Source: Lathyrus oleraceus
Taxonomy: Eukaryota; Streptophyta; Magnoliopsida; Fabales; Fabaceae
Assembly (NCBI RefSeq): GCF_024323335.1
Contig: NC_066584.1
Coordinates: 267,274,344-267,338,343 of the forward strand
Length of the DNA stretch: 64,000 bases
Direction: 5' to 3'
Under the pieces are notes generated by a model. The model saw only the letters and a program-made list of their open reading frames with translations. It searched no databases and was not told the DNA's origin. The position numbers and the translations under genes were made by a program. This document shows positions 8,414 through 18,610 of this stretch, one piece after another. Numbering within the stretch: position 1 is the stretch's first letter; every line of letters begins with the position of its first letter.

Positions 8414-11400
8414 GTTCATTTCTAAACCCATTGAACATAATGACCCAACGCCATCTCCCAATTTTGAATTCCCTGTATTTGAGGCAGAGGAAGATGATGT
8501 TGAAGAGATTCCTGATGAGATTACCCGTCTACTTGAGCATGAAAAGAAGATCATTCAGCCGCATCTCGAGAATCTGGAAACAGTCAACTTGGGGTCTGAG
8601 GATTGTATGCGAGAAGAGAAAATTGGGGCACTTCTAGAAGAATCAGTTAAGAAGGGGTTGATTGATTTGCTACGAGAATATGTTGATATCTTCGCTTGGT
8701 CGTATGAAGACATGCCGGGTCTAGATACAGATATTGTGCAACATTTCCTGCCTTTGAAGCCTGAGTGCGTGCCTGTGAAGCAGAAGCTCAGAAGAACTCA
8801 TCCTGATATGGCAGTGAAGATGAAAGAGGAAGTTCATAAGCAAATTGATGCGGGGTTTTTGGTGACTTCTACATATCCTCAATGGGTGGCCAATATTGTG
8901 CTCGTGCCTAAGAAAGACGGAAAAGCCCGGATGTGTGTGGATTATAGAGATTTGACTAAAGCTAGTCCGAAAGATGATTTTCCTTTACCACACATTAATA
9001 TGTTGGTAGATAATACAGATAAATTCAATATCTTCTCATTTATGGACGGATTTTACGGATATAATCAGATTAAGATGGCACCCGAGGATATGGAGAAGAC
9101 AACATTCATCACACCTTGGGGAACATTCTGTTATCGAGTGATGCCCTTCGGTTTGAAGAACGCCGGAGCCACGTATCAACGAGCTATGACTACCTTGTTC
9201 CATGATATGATGCACAAGGAGATTGAGGTCTATGTTGATGATATGACTGCTAAGTCGAGAACGAAAGTGGAACATGTAGAGCACCTGTTGAAGCTTTTCC
9301 AGCGTTTGAGGAAGTACAAGCTTCGTCTGAATCCCAACAAGTGTACATTTGGAGTCCGTTCTAGCAAGTTATTGGGCTTTATTGTCAGCGAGAGAGGTAT
9401 TGAGGTTGATCCTGCAAAGGTCAAAGCAATACAAGAGATGCCTGCGCCTAAAACTGAGAAGCAAGTCCGAGGTTTTCTTGGCCGCTTGAATTATATTTCC
9501 AGATTCATATCCCACATGACTGCCACATGTGCGCCGATATTCAAGCTCCTCCGGAAAGATCAGTCTCATGATTGGACTGAGGATTGCCAGAAAGCTTTCG
9601 ATAGTATCAAAGAGTATCTGTCTGAACCTCCAATCCTGTCTCCGCCTGTAGAAGGAAGACCCTTGATCATGTATCTGACAGTTCTTGAAGACTCGATGGG
9701 TTGTGTACTCGGTCAGCAAGATGAATCCGGAAAGAAAGAGTATGCTATTTACTACCTGAGTAAGAAATTCACTGATTGTGAGTCTCGATACTCAATGCTT
9801 GAGAAGACATGTTGTGCTTTGGCTTGGGCTGCTAAGTGTTTACGCCAGTATATGATAAATCATACAACTTGGTTGATATTCAGAATGGATGCAATCAAGT
9901 ATATATTTGAGAAGCCTGCTTTAACCGGGAGGATTGCCCGTTGGCAGATGTTGTTATCTAAGTATGATATTGAGTGTCGAGCTCAAAAAGCTATTAAAGG
10001 TAGTATCTTGGCTGACCACTTGGCACACCGGCCGATTGGGGATCCTCAGTCAGTTCAGCTTGACTTCCCAGACGAGGAGATTCTGTATTTGAAGATGAAA
10101 GATTGTGATGAGCCTACACTCGATGAAGGGCCAGAGCCTGGTTCCAGATGTAGTATGGTATTTGATGGCGCTGTAAATCAGTACGGAAATGGTATTGGGG
10201 CAGTAATTATTACTCCTCAGGGCACACATATTCCTTTTACAGCAAGGCTAACTTTCAAATGCACGAATAATATGGCTGAGTATGAGCCATGTATTATGGG
10301 ATTGGAAGAATGCGTTGATCTTAGGATCAAGCATCTGGATGTTTATGGTGATTCGGCCCTCGTTGTTAATCAGATTAAGGGTGAATGGGAAACGAATCAG
10401 CCTGGTCTTATTCCCTATAGAGATTATGCGAGGAGGATTTCAACGTTCTTTACTGAGCTTGACTTCCATCATATTCCTCGAGATGATAATCGGATGGCAG
10501 ATGATCTTGCTACGCTTGCTTCGATGATTGTGGTTAAGTATTGGAATGAAGTTCCCAACATCACCGTGATGCGCTTGGATAGACCAGCTCATGTGTTTGC
10601 AGTTGAGGAAGTGAAAGATGATAAGCCATGGTATTATGACATTAAGTGTTTCCTCCAGAACAAGGTTTACCCGCCTGGGGCATCTGTGAAAGATAGGAAG
10701 ACTTTGAGGAGATTGTCAGGCAGTTTCTACCTCAATGGCGAAGTGCTTTACAAGAGAAATTTTGACATGGTTCTGCTCAGATGTGTGGATAGACACGAAG
10801 CAGACCTGTTGATGACTGAGGTCCATGAAGGTTCATTTGGTACTCATTCCAACGGACATTCCATGGCTAGAAAGATGTTGAGAGCAGGCTACTATTGGCT
10901 GACAATGGAGTCTGAGTGCTGCAAATATGTGAAGAAATGCCATAAGAGTCAAATTTATGCGGATAAGATTCATATTCCTCCGACACTTCTGAATGTGATT
11001 TCATCACCATGGCCTTTCTCCATGTGGGGAATTGACATGATTTGCATGAATGAGCCGAAAGCGTCCAATGGACACAGGTTTATTCTCGTAGCAATTGATT
11101 ACTTCACTAAGTGGGTTGAAGCTGCATCATATGCAAATGTGACCAGGCAGGTGGTCGTGAAGTTTATCAAAAATCAACTCATATGCCGCTATGGTGTGCC
11201 AGATAAGATCATTACTGAATGGGGTTGTTATCGTCAAGTTAATCTGAATAACAAGATGATGAAAGAGTTATGTGATGACTTCAAGATTGCACACCATAAT
11301 TCTTATCCTTACAGGCCCAAGTTGAAGGGGGTTGTTGAAGCGGCTAATAAGAATATCAAGAAGATTATCCAGAAGATGGTTGTTACGTACAAAGATTGGA

Positions 11401-11894
11401 ATGAAATGCTTCCATTTGCTTTGCATGGATATCGTACATATGTCCGCACTTCAACAGGGGCAACCCCTTTCTCTCTTGTTTATGGCATGGAGGCCGTACT
11501 CCCAGTAGAGGTGGAGATCCCATCATTGAGAGTCTTGATGGAGGCCAAGTTGACTGATGCTGAATGGATTCAGAGTCGTTATGACCAACTAAGTTTGATT
11601 GAAGAAAAGAGATTGACTGCCATGTGTCATGGTCAGTTATATCAGCAGAGAATGAAGAAAGCTTTTGATAAGAAGGTCAAGCCTCGTGTGTTCCGAGAAG
11701 GTGACCTTGTGCTCAAGAAAGTCTTGTTTTTCACGCCCGATTCCAGGGGCAAGTGGACTCCAAACTATGAAGGTCCATATGTTGTTAAGAGAGCCTTTTT
11801 AGGCGGTGCTTTGATACTTACAACTATGGATGGGGAGGAATTCACTCATCCTGTGAATTCAGATGCAGTCAAGAAATACTTCGCCTCAAAATAA
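8414..11894 (+). CDS. pol: pol of element A: RT, RNase H, archaeal-type RNase H, integrase
   Basis: A long uninterrupted frame, open from 8373; the part before 8414 is intronic. Domains in order: an N-terminal linker; reverse transcriptase with the YVDD motif near 9233-9244; a degenerate first RNase H (about 9650-10020); and a second, archaeal-type RNase H (about 10140-10540) with FDG, AEYE and YGDS motifs. Integrase follows from about 10780. Two integrase defects are visible. The last Cys of the zinc finger is Ser (CHKS). The region that holds the second catalytic Asp in C and F (TDNGS) is rewritten, with four extra residues (11210-11245), so the D-D-E triad is broken. RT and RNase H look complete. 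It would need splicing from the upstream exon, and the exon itself has no ATG near 8414. Confidence 0.9.
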
Positions 11895-11908
11895 ATACAG
11901 AATGGCTC

Positions 11909-12062
11909 GCTAAGTTGAAAACCCGAAAGGGCGGCTTAGGCAAAAATGAGCGTCTCGGTGGATTGAAAACCCGAAAGGGCGATCCAGGCAAAAATTCGAG
12001 ACATAAAAAAATAAATATTTGCATCCCGCTAGATTGAGTACCTCATTCTGGGGCAATCTAGG
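11909..12062 (+). repeat. Three tandem RNA hairpins just after pol, element A
   Basis: Three units, each an inverted repeat followed by AGGCAAAAAT. Stems are CTAAG/CTTAG (11910-11914 with 11935-11939), TGGAT/ATCCA (11959-11963 with 11982-11986) and CTAGATTG/CAATCTAG (12029-12036 with 12054-12061). The first two share an apical CCCGAAAGGG, a GNRA-type tetraloop on a 3 bp stem. Element C keeps all three in the same order (46391-46541 on the minus strand). They begin about 15 nt after the pol stop codon. Confidence 0.85.
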
Positions 12063-12793
12063 CAAAAATTAGGGATTTGGCAAGTAACTACATCCTGACA
12101 AGACTGTGTTCTACAATTGTCATCTGTCAGAGATTCATGTTCATTCGTCGTCAACCAAAGCTTCGAATACATCGAACTCGGAATTGGCGGAGAAATGGTC
12201 ATTATGTTCAATGTAGCCCTTTTCCAATATATATCACCAATTTCAAATTTGTAAAGATCTATGGAGTCTTGCCATTTGCAGGCTACCATTCCATCAAATA
12301 AATTTGAGCTTTTATCCAATTATTTGCACTCTTATTTGTTTCTCTCTCAACAAATGTTTTGCATGTTTCAATTGAGAAAATACCATTGTTTTAAATAAAA
12401 TAATTTTTCACAAATTGTTTTAAACAAAGTGAACATTCATAATTATAAAAGGATACTTAGGAGATCCTCAGTGCTCTCCCAATGGTGGTATGATTTCCAA
12501 CAAGGTAAGACATTTGTTCATGTTCCTGGCATGACTGTATCCTCTTCCTCCGGAGCCTTTTGTGGTTTTTCTCCCGAGCAGAGTGCTTGTTGAGGTTTTT
12601 CACCTCCCCTTCCTTCAGCAGAGCAGTGGTTTTCCCTCCTCAGCAGATGTGTCCTCTTTGGAAGATTTGGTATTTGGTGGTTGATCCCCAGTATTCCTGC
12701 ATATTCTTCGGGTGGATTCCCCGGTAGAGTGGCTTGGGTGACCGATTCTATTTGTGCATTAAGCTCTTCTCCCTAGCTGAGATTTATAGTTCA

Positions 12794-13215
12794 TCCCCAG
12801 TGGAGTTGTTGGTGTGGTGGATTTTATTTGTGATAAATCCCTAGTGGAGTTGTTGGTGTGGTGGATTTTATCTCTAATGGTTCATCCCCAGTGGAGTTGT
12901 TGGTGTGTTGGATTTTATCCATGATGATGTTATTTTCCTCAGATAGATCCCCAGCGGAGTTGTTGGTGTGTTGGATCTTATCTTTGATGATGTTATCCCC
13001 TGCAGAGATATTGCTGTTTCCTGGCATATCTAATCCCCAGTAGAGTTGTTTGTGTGGCAGATTCTACTTGTGTGATCTTTTATCCTCAGCAGGTGTGATT
13101 TCCTTGGTGAGTTTGGTACTTGGTGTCAGATCACCAGTTTCCCTTTATCTCCCAGAGATGGATTCCCCAGTAGAGTTTCTTGTGTGGCAGTTTCTTCTTG
13201 TGCGCTGAACTCTTT
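12794..13215 (+). repeat. Tandem repeat, 45-65 bp period, CCCCAGTGGAGTTGTTGGTG
   Basis: Six copies of a unit beginning CCCCAGTGGAGTTGTTGGTG and followed by a GGATTTTAT-type tail. They start at about 12795, 12838, 12886, 12949, 13035 and 13165. The spacing varies because the tail expands. Later copies are more diverged. Each copy carries the box that is complementary to the first 13-14 nt of the family's PBS. Confidence 0.8.
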
Positions 13216-13818
13216 GTCCCAACTGAGATTGATGATTCATCCTTGCAGAGATTTTGTTGTCTCTGATCCCCGGCAGATTGGATATTCTCCGGTGATCCTG
13301 GCTTTCTCTCTTGAGATGTAGTACCGGGTGGTTGATTCCTGGACCTATGTGTGTTAGATATGTCTGTTTGTCAGCATTCATCAAACATAAATCACGCATA
13401 TACATGCATAATTATAACATTCAGATATTCATGTTGCATTCTTTGCTATATATCTATTGTTTGTTATCTTCTGCTATCTGGTGATTTACGTATTTCCCCA
13501 AGCAGATGTGTGTGTCTGATCTCTCCATATAGAGTCAGCCCTTTAAGCAAAAAGTGTTTATCTTTCCTGCCATTTCCCCACTGAGTTATATCCTCGTGGA
13601 CGACGGTTGTTTCCGTTTCCTCCTAACACATATATTGGGATGGGTTTCCCTATTGAGTTACATCCTCATTAGGATGAGTCTTGATTCAGTTTGCCTTTTT
13701 GGTTTGATCCTAAATTGGCTTTTTTGTGACTATCTTTGGTATTTCCCTGTCGTAATTGAATAATTGTTCAGTAATCAATGATTATTCACCTTATCCTCAA
13801 CGGAGTTTTTGTGGCTTT

Positions 13819-15420
13819 CTACCCAGTAACCGGTAGTTGTAAGTCCTATTTTTGTGGTTTTCTACCCAGTATCCGGTAGTTGTAAATCCTACTTTCATTC
13901 CCTAGCAGAGTTAACCATTGTTGTTCATCCTAGTTGATGACGGTTACTCTTTTGTGGTTTTCTACCCTTATACCGGTAGTTGTAAATCCTACTTTTCTCC
14001 CCAACGGAGTTTGTGGTTTTCTACCCTTATACTGGTAGTTGTAAACCTTATTTTCCTCCCCTTTGCAGAGTTAACCTTTGTTGTTCATCCTAGTTGATGA
14101 CGGTTACTCTTCTGTGGTTTCCTACCCAGTATCCGGTAGGTGTAATCCCCTCTTTGATGGTTATCTTCATCCGGTATTCGATGTTGATATTCCCTCTTTT
14201 TCTTGGGTAATTGCCTTGCACTCACAATTTATCCCCGGCGAGTCATATTTCGTCTACCCTGTTGTTGTTGGTAACGATTGTTTCTCTCCAGAATTGGTCA
14301 TCATTATATACCTAGTTTTGGTATGTCGATGCCTTTTCTTTTCGGTTGATTTATCCTTTATTAACCCAGTAACCGGTTATGGATAATCTTCCATGCGAGT
14401 ATATTATCTATGTTCTGACGGTAATAGATAGTATATCTCATGCACTCTCTGGTCGAAGCCTTTTGTCCTTCCCCAGTTGAGTAAGATTCATTTCCCCTTT
14501 GTAGAGTTAACCCTTGTTGTTCATCCTAGTTGATGACGGTTACTCTTCCGTGGTTTTCTACCCAGTATCCGGTAGATGTAATCCCCTCTTTGACGGTTAT
14601 CATTATCCAGTATTCAGTATTGATATTCCCTCCTTCTTTCGGATAATTGCTCTGAGTAAGCAACTTTATCCCCAGCGGGTCCTCTTTCATTTACCGTTTG
14701 CCGATGATGTTTGTTACTCCCCTCTTTTTTGAGCATATCTCCCTGTAACCGGTGACATGTCTCCTGGATCGTTGCCTTTGTCAATGTATCCCCAGTGGGT
14801 CAGCTCTAATTTATCCTTCGTTGATAATGATTGTTTCTCCCTTTGATTGGTCATCATTATATACCTAGTTTTGGTATCCCGATGCCTTTCTCTTTCGGTC
14901 GATTTATCCTTTATTAACCCAGTAACCGGTTGTGGATAATCTTCCATGCGAGTATACTATCTACGTTATGACGGTAATAGATAATATATCTCATGCGCTC
15001 TTTGGTCGAAACCTTTTGTTCTTCCCAGTCGAGTAAGATTCGTATCCCTGTTTTGGGATCGAATGTCCATCCTGTAAGTCGAGTTTGCTTTTTTTCAGCC
15101 CTCCTTTCGGATGATGAGTGTTTTGGGAATATTCCCCAATTCACGCCTTGGTTGGTCACCTATTATATGCCAAGTAACCAGCATCCCTGGTGTTCCATCC
15201 CTTCTGCTCCCTGTTATGACTCTGGTCCCCTGTGGAGTCAGATTTTCCTGAGTTGAAATATACCTTTTTTAGGTCTTCCTCAGATGATTTGGTGGATTGA
15301 TATCTCTCACCCTTATACCGGTCTTAGATATTCATTCTTCCTGAGCTTGTTGTTCTCTCATCCTTTTACCGGTGATTAGATCACATGTCTCGTTGAGCTT
15401 GTTACCAAGTAACCTGTAAC
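13819..15420 (+). repeat. Dispersed hairpin array, loop CAGTAACC, element A 3' UTR
   Basis: At least ten inverted repeats share a loop like CAGTAACC, CAGTATCC or CTTATACC, but have different paired arms. CTACC/GGTAG: 13819-13836, 13862-13879, 13962-13979, 14021-14038. CCTACC/GGTAGG: 14121-14140. TCTACC/GGTAGA: 14557-14576. TAACC/GGTTA: 14362-14379, with a U.G variant at 14915-14932. ATGC/GCAT: 15167-15184. GTTAC/GTAAC: 15401-15420. The TAACC copies sit in an outer stem TTATCC/GGATAA (14351-14386 and 14904-14939). Element C keeps the family. Confidence 0.8.
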
Positions 15421-16076
15421 ACCTCATCCCGCTGCTTCTCCAGGAGTGTCTTTTTTAAGACATGCCCAGCGAAGTCCCTTAGTGGATTGTTTTTGTCCGA
15501 ATTTTTATCCGAAGTATCCATTACGGATAGTTTTATTGTGTTGGCATTTTCCCCAATACATGCATTTTCCCTGGCAGGGAGGTTTTGTTCAAATCTTTCC
15601 CCAGCCTGAGTCCGGATTTTTACCGAAGTATCCATTGCGGATAGTTTTGCTGTGTTGGCATATTCCCCAATACATGCATCTTTGAGTCAGCTTGAGTCTT
15701 TCCAATGGATTCATTCCCTTTTGAAACTCTTTTCCCCAGTTTTGAGTCGTGACTTGCTCACGAGGTTTCAATCCTTTACTCCCCAGTTTTGAGTCGTGTC
15801 CTGCTCACGCATTTATTTATTTTTATCCCCATAAGAGTCCCTAGAGTCTCTGTTCCCTAAAGAGTGTTTTACTCATGTGGATTATCAAATTTCTCTGGAT
15901 GTTCTTTTCTTCTTTGTGGACACATATCCCCACAGAGTTTTGTTTATTTTGCATACATACATTTGCATCATGAGATCTCTTAGGGACCAAAATTTGTCTC
16001 TTTGTTATTATTTAAGCCCATTCTACCTCGTCGAGACGAAGATTTTAACCTTCACCTCTCCAGCTAGAATGACCTT

Positions 16077-16089
16077 AAATAGGGGCATC
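16077..16089 (+). promoter_or_regulatory. Polypurine tract of element A
   Basis: AAATAGGGGCATC directly before the LTR start TGTAAGACCCC. The 20 bp upstream (AGAATGACCTT) is also identical in element C, which places both in one family. Confidence 0.75.
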
Positions 16090-16190
16090 TGTAAGACCCC
16101 AATTTTGTCCCTAAGATCCCTCATGGCATCATAGCATTGCATTGCATAGCCTCAAGGATCTTTGAGCATCTTGGCTTCCTCTCCCTTTGG
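16090..16190 (+). repeat. 3' LTR fragment of element A (101 bp)
   Basis: It starts TGTAAGACCCC and aligns with the first 100 bp of the LTRs of B, C and E. It stops at a CCTTTGG, after which inverted gag of B begins. The junction has a repeated CTGTCCGGT motif on the B side. Confidence 0.8.
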
Positions 16191-16850
16191 ACCGGACAGG
16201 GTGGCACCGGACAGACTGTCCTGAAAGTAGTGGATGAGTAACTGATCATTATCGGTCTGAGTTGACATCTTCCTGGCATACATGACCAGGTGGATGAGAG
16301 GACAAGTATTTCCTTTGTATTTTACAAAGTCAGGGACCTTGAATTTTACAGGGATTTTTACATTGGGGACCAAGCACAGTTCGACAGCAGACTTGCCGAA
16401 AAGATCCTTTCCTCTAAGAGTTTTCAATTCCTTACGAAGCTCAAGAAATTGATCGTTCATAGCATCCATCTTCTCATAGACATCTGGCCCCTCAAACGGC
16501 TCAGAATGATAGATGGTGTCGTCTACCCTGGGCATGGTATGCACGACAGGAGGAGGAACAACAAGGACCGGGCTAGAGGCCCTTATGGAAGCAAAAGTTG
16601 GAGCAGAACCCTCAGGCATGAAATTGGGAGGCATCCCCCACGGGAATCCGGCTGGCATGGACATTGGAACAAAGTGTGCACTGGCTGCAGGCACAGTCGA
16701 GGAGACAATCTCAGAGATGACTGTCCTCTAGGGAGGAGTTGAAGGCGTCGGAGAGGACTGGCTCTGAGCAGCCAAGAATGATTCCATCAAAGCACTTAAT
16801 CTGGCCACTTCCTCCTTCAGCTCACGGTTCTCTTGTTCTAGGTGATCCAT
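16191..16850 (-). pseudogene. gag N-terminal fragment, element B
   Basis: It starts at the ATG 16850 with the same coiled coil (DHLEQENRELKEEV) as A. A TAG at 16728-16730 interrupts it within the Pro-rich linker; the same frame reopens and runs through the gag core to 16191. There the sequence leaves gag. Upstream of the ATG the same frame stays open for about 50 codons (to 17012), which bears on where gag translation begins. Confidence 0.85.
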
Positions 16851-17159
16851 CAGTCTCGAAATGTTGGCTCTGGTGTAGTACTGGTGAGTCAGCTTGTCTT
16901 CAAAATAAATGAAGAACACAGAGTTAGACCACAGGACAAGAAGTTGGGAACAAAACCTGCTTATGCATATGATGCATGCAATACTTGTGCATATGATTTG
17001 TTTTTCTTTCAAAGGAACTCTAGGGTTTTATTTGCAAATTTTGGAAATATTAATCATTTATAACATATGGAAATAGCTCATCAAATAATATCAGCGGAAA
17101 GAAGTACAGCATTGTCAATCATATACAAAAGAAAAGGAAAATAATCATCCTATGGATCC
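16851..17159 (-). other. ORF1-gag spacer, element B
   Basis: It carries the acceptor-like GCATAAGCAG (the AG is at 16957-16958, read on the minus strand) and, in gag phase, an open stretch ending EDKLTHQYYTRANISRL before the gag ATG. Unlike A, no stop codon separates the two. Confidence 0.4.
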
Positions 17160-18610
17160 CTAGAAACAATCATCTAAAGCTCGGGACACAGGAAGATAGG
17201 ATGCGCGAAGTCTCTTCACCTCCCTCTCATAGGCTGCCTCCATATCTGCCTTCTCCTTGGCGAGTCGATCATATCTCCTCTTCCAAAACTTGGAAGACTG
17301 AGGAAGTAGAGAAGTCCATGCATTATTAGGATCATCAATAACCTGATGTTCGAGGAACTCCATCAAAGCATCCTTCTCCTTAATCTGCTGAAGCAACTCT
17401 TCGCGTTCACGGATCCAAGCACGTGATCGGTCTTCGTCTCTTAACTCGTCTACTCCTTGGTTAGGGAGGGTTGAAGGCCCAACCATAACCAAAGGTGTAG
17501 GTCTCGGATACTCGTAAGGCATGAGATACTCAGAAGCTCGCTTCCTAAACCAAGCAGTATAAGGCTCTAAAGCGACACAGTTCTTAGGACCCAACTCTTT
17601 CCTCCCTTTCCTATGAACCTTGCGCCAAGCGCGGACCATTCTGCCCTTCAAGTTCTGGGGATCTTTACCCTCCTGAAAGAACACACCCTTTAACAGAATG
17701 TTATTAGGTTTATCTTTAGGGGCAACCCAAGATGACGACGTGCCAAAACAGGGTTGTAGTTAATCCCACCACATGTACCAAGAAGAGGTACATTGGAGAA
17801 TTCACCACAAGAGTCGATAATCTGCACACCATTATACACATGGTTATACCAAGAGATATCATCATTCGTGAGAGACATAAGTCTCGTGGACCACCGTAGA
17901 CATCCCTTGTTCTCCTTGAAGGCGACCGTCTGCGGTAAGTGAGAAATAAACCACTTATACAACAAAGGCAAACAACACACAATGGCGCCACCACCCTTTG
18001 CATTCCTCATATGCAAAGAGAAATAGGTATCACCCAACAGAGTCGGAACGGGATTAAGAGTAGAAAAGATCCTAATAGCGTTCACATCCACAAACTTGTC
18101 GATGTAGGGGAACAATACCAATCCATAAATGAGAAGTACAAATATGGCTTCAAAGGCATCCTCACTCATGGCCTTCCCATAGATAGTAGCTTGAGCAATG
18201 AGGAACTCAGAAGGGAGACCTTGAATTCCACCTTTGGTAGTCATATGAGCACCAACCAGAGTTTCATCTATGTGCAACATGTCTGCTATCTCTTGAGAAG
18301 TAGGAATACTTTCCAAGCCACTGAACGACAACTGGTCTAGAATAGGTATACTCACAAGATAGGCATACTCCTCAAGCGTAGGTAAATGCTAGAAATCCGG
18401 AAACGTGAAGCAACGGTACAAGGGATCATAAAACTGCACCAATACACTCATCAACCCTTCATCCACCCGAGAAGTCAGAAGAGGAAGAAGCTTCCCAAAA
18501 CGAGCTTTGAAACCCAAAGGATCTAATACATAGGATGTCAGATTCCGTAACTCTTTCAAGTCTGGTTGTCTGAAACTGTACTTCTTTGTATTCCTTCTTT
18601 GTCTTTCCAT
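17160..18610 (-). pseudogene. ORF1 of element B
   Basis: ATG at 18610. Frames 18610-18389 and 18355-17690 are separated by a TAG (CAG-type codon in A). A one-base deletion near 17718 (AAAGGAT to AAAGAT) then shifts the frame, and the tail runs from 17684 to 17160. The tail holds the charged coiled coil and ends in the original-looking C-terminus (ALDDCF), which A has lost. Domain content is as for A's ORF1. Confidence 0.85.

Larger units (their letters stand above)
12063..16076 (+). repeat. 3' UTR of element A
   Basis: Four kilobases without a credible gene. 12063-12480 is A+T-rich, non-repetitive and conserved with C (46000-46380). From 12530 to about 16000 it is built of short boxes: PBS-complementary boxes (TCCCCAGYRGAGTT type), hairpins around CCCAGTAACCGG, CATCCTAGTTGATG hairpins, and a two-copy unit with TATCCATTACGGATA (about 15499-15580 and 15611-15690). 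Two hairpins with stems GTGA/TCAC lie near 15745-15815. Short open frames in this region are low-complexity by-products. Element C has a related but rearranged 3' UTR (42779-46380, minus strand). Confidence 0.75.
3398..16190 (+). mobile_element. Element A, Ogre-like Ty3/gypsy (Tat lineage), truncated at both ends
   Basis: Order on the plus strand: leader (3398-3599), ORF1, gag, protease, intron, RT-RNaseH-integrase, 3' UTR, polypurine tract, and 101 bp of 3' LTR. The 5' LTR and PBS are absent because U interrupts the leader; they should lie left of U. The right end stops inside the 3' LTR, where inverted gag of element B begins. ORF1, extra-long 3' UTR, pro-pol intron and dual RNase H together define the Ogre type. 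The element is defective: frameshift in ORF1, deletion and stop in gag, stop and frameshift in protease, and loss of an integrase catalytic residue. Confidence 0.9.

Noticed and set aside
13351..15771. Several 60-100 codon frames in the A 3' UTR
   Set aside because: They run through short repeats, share only repeat-derived peptides, and have no counterpart of the same length in C.
16290..16742. Plus-strand frames opposite gag of B, E and C
   Set aside because: Shadows of the gag gene on the other strand, with no independent support.
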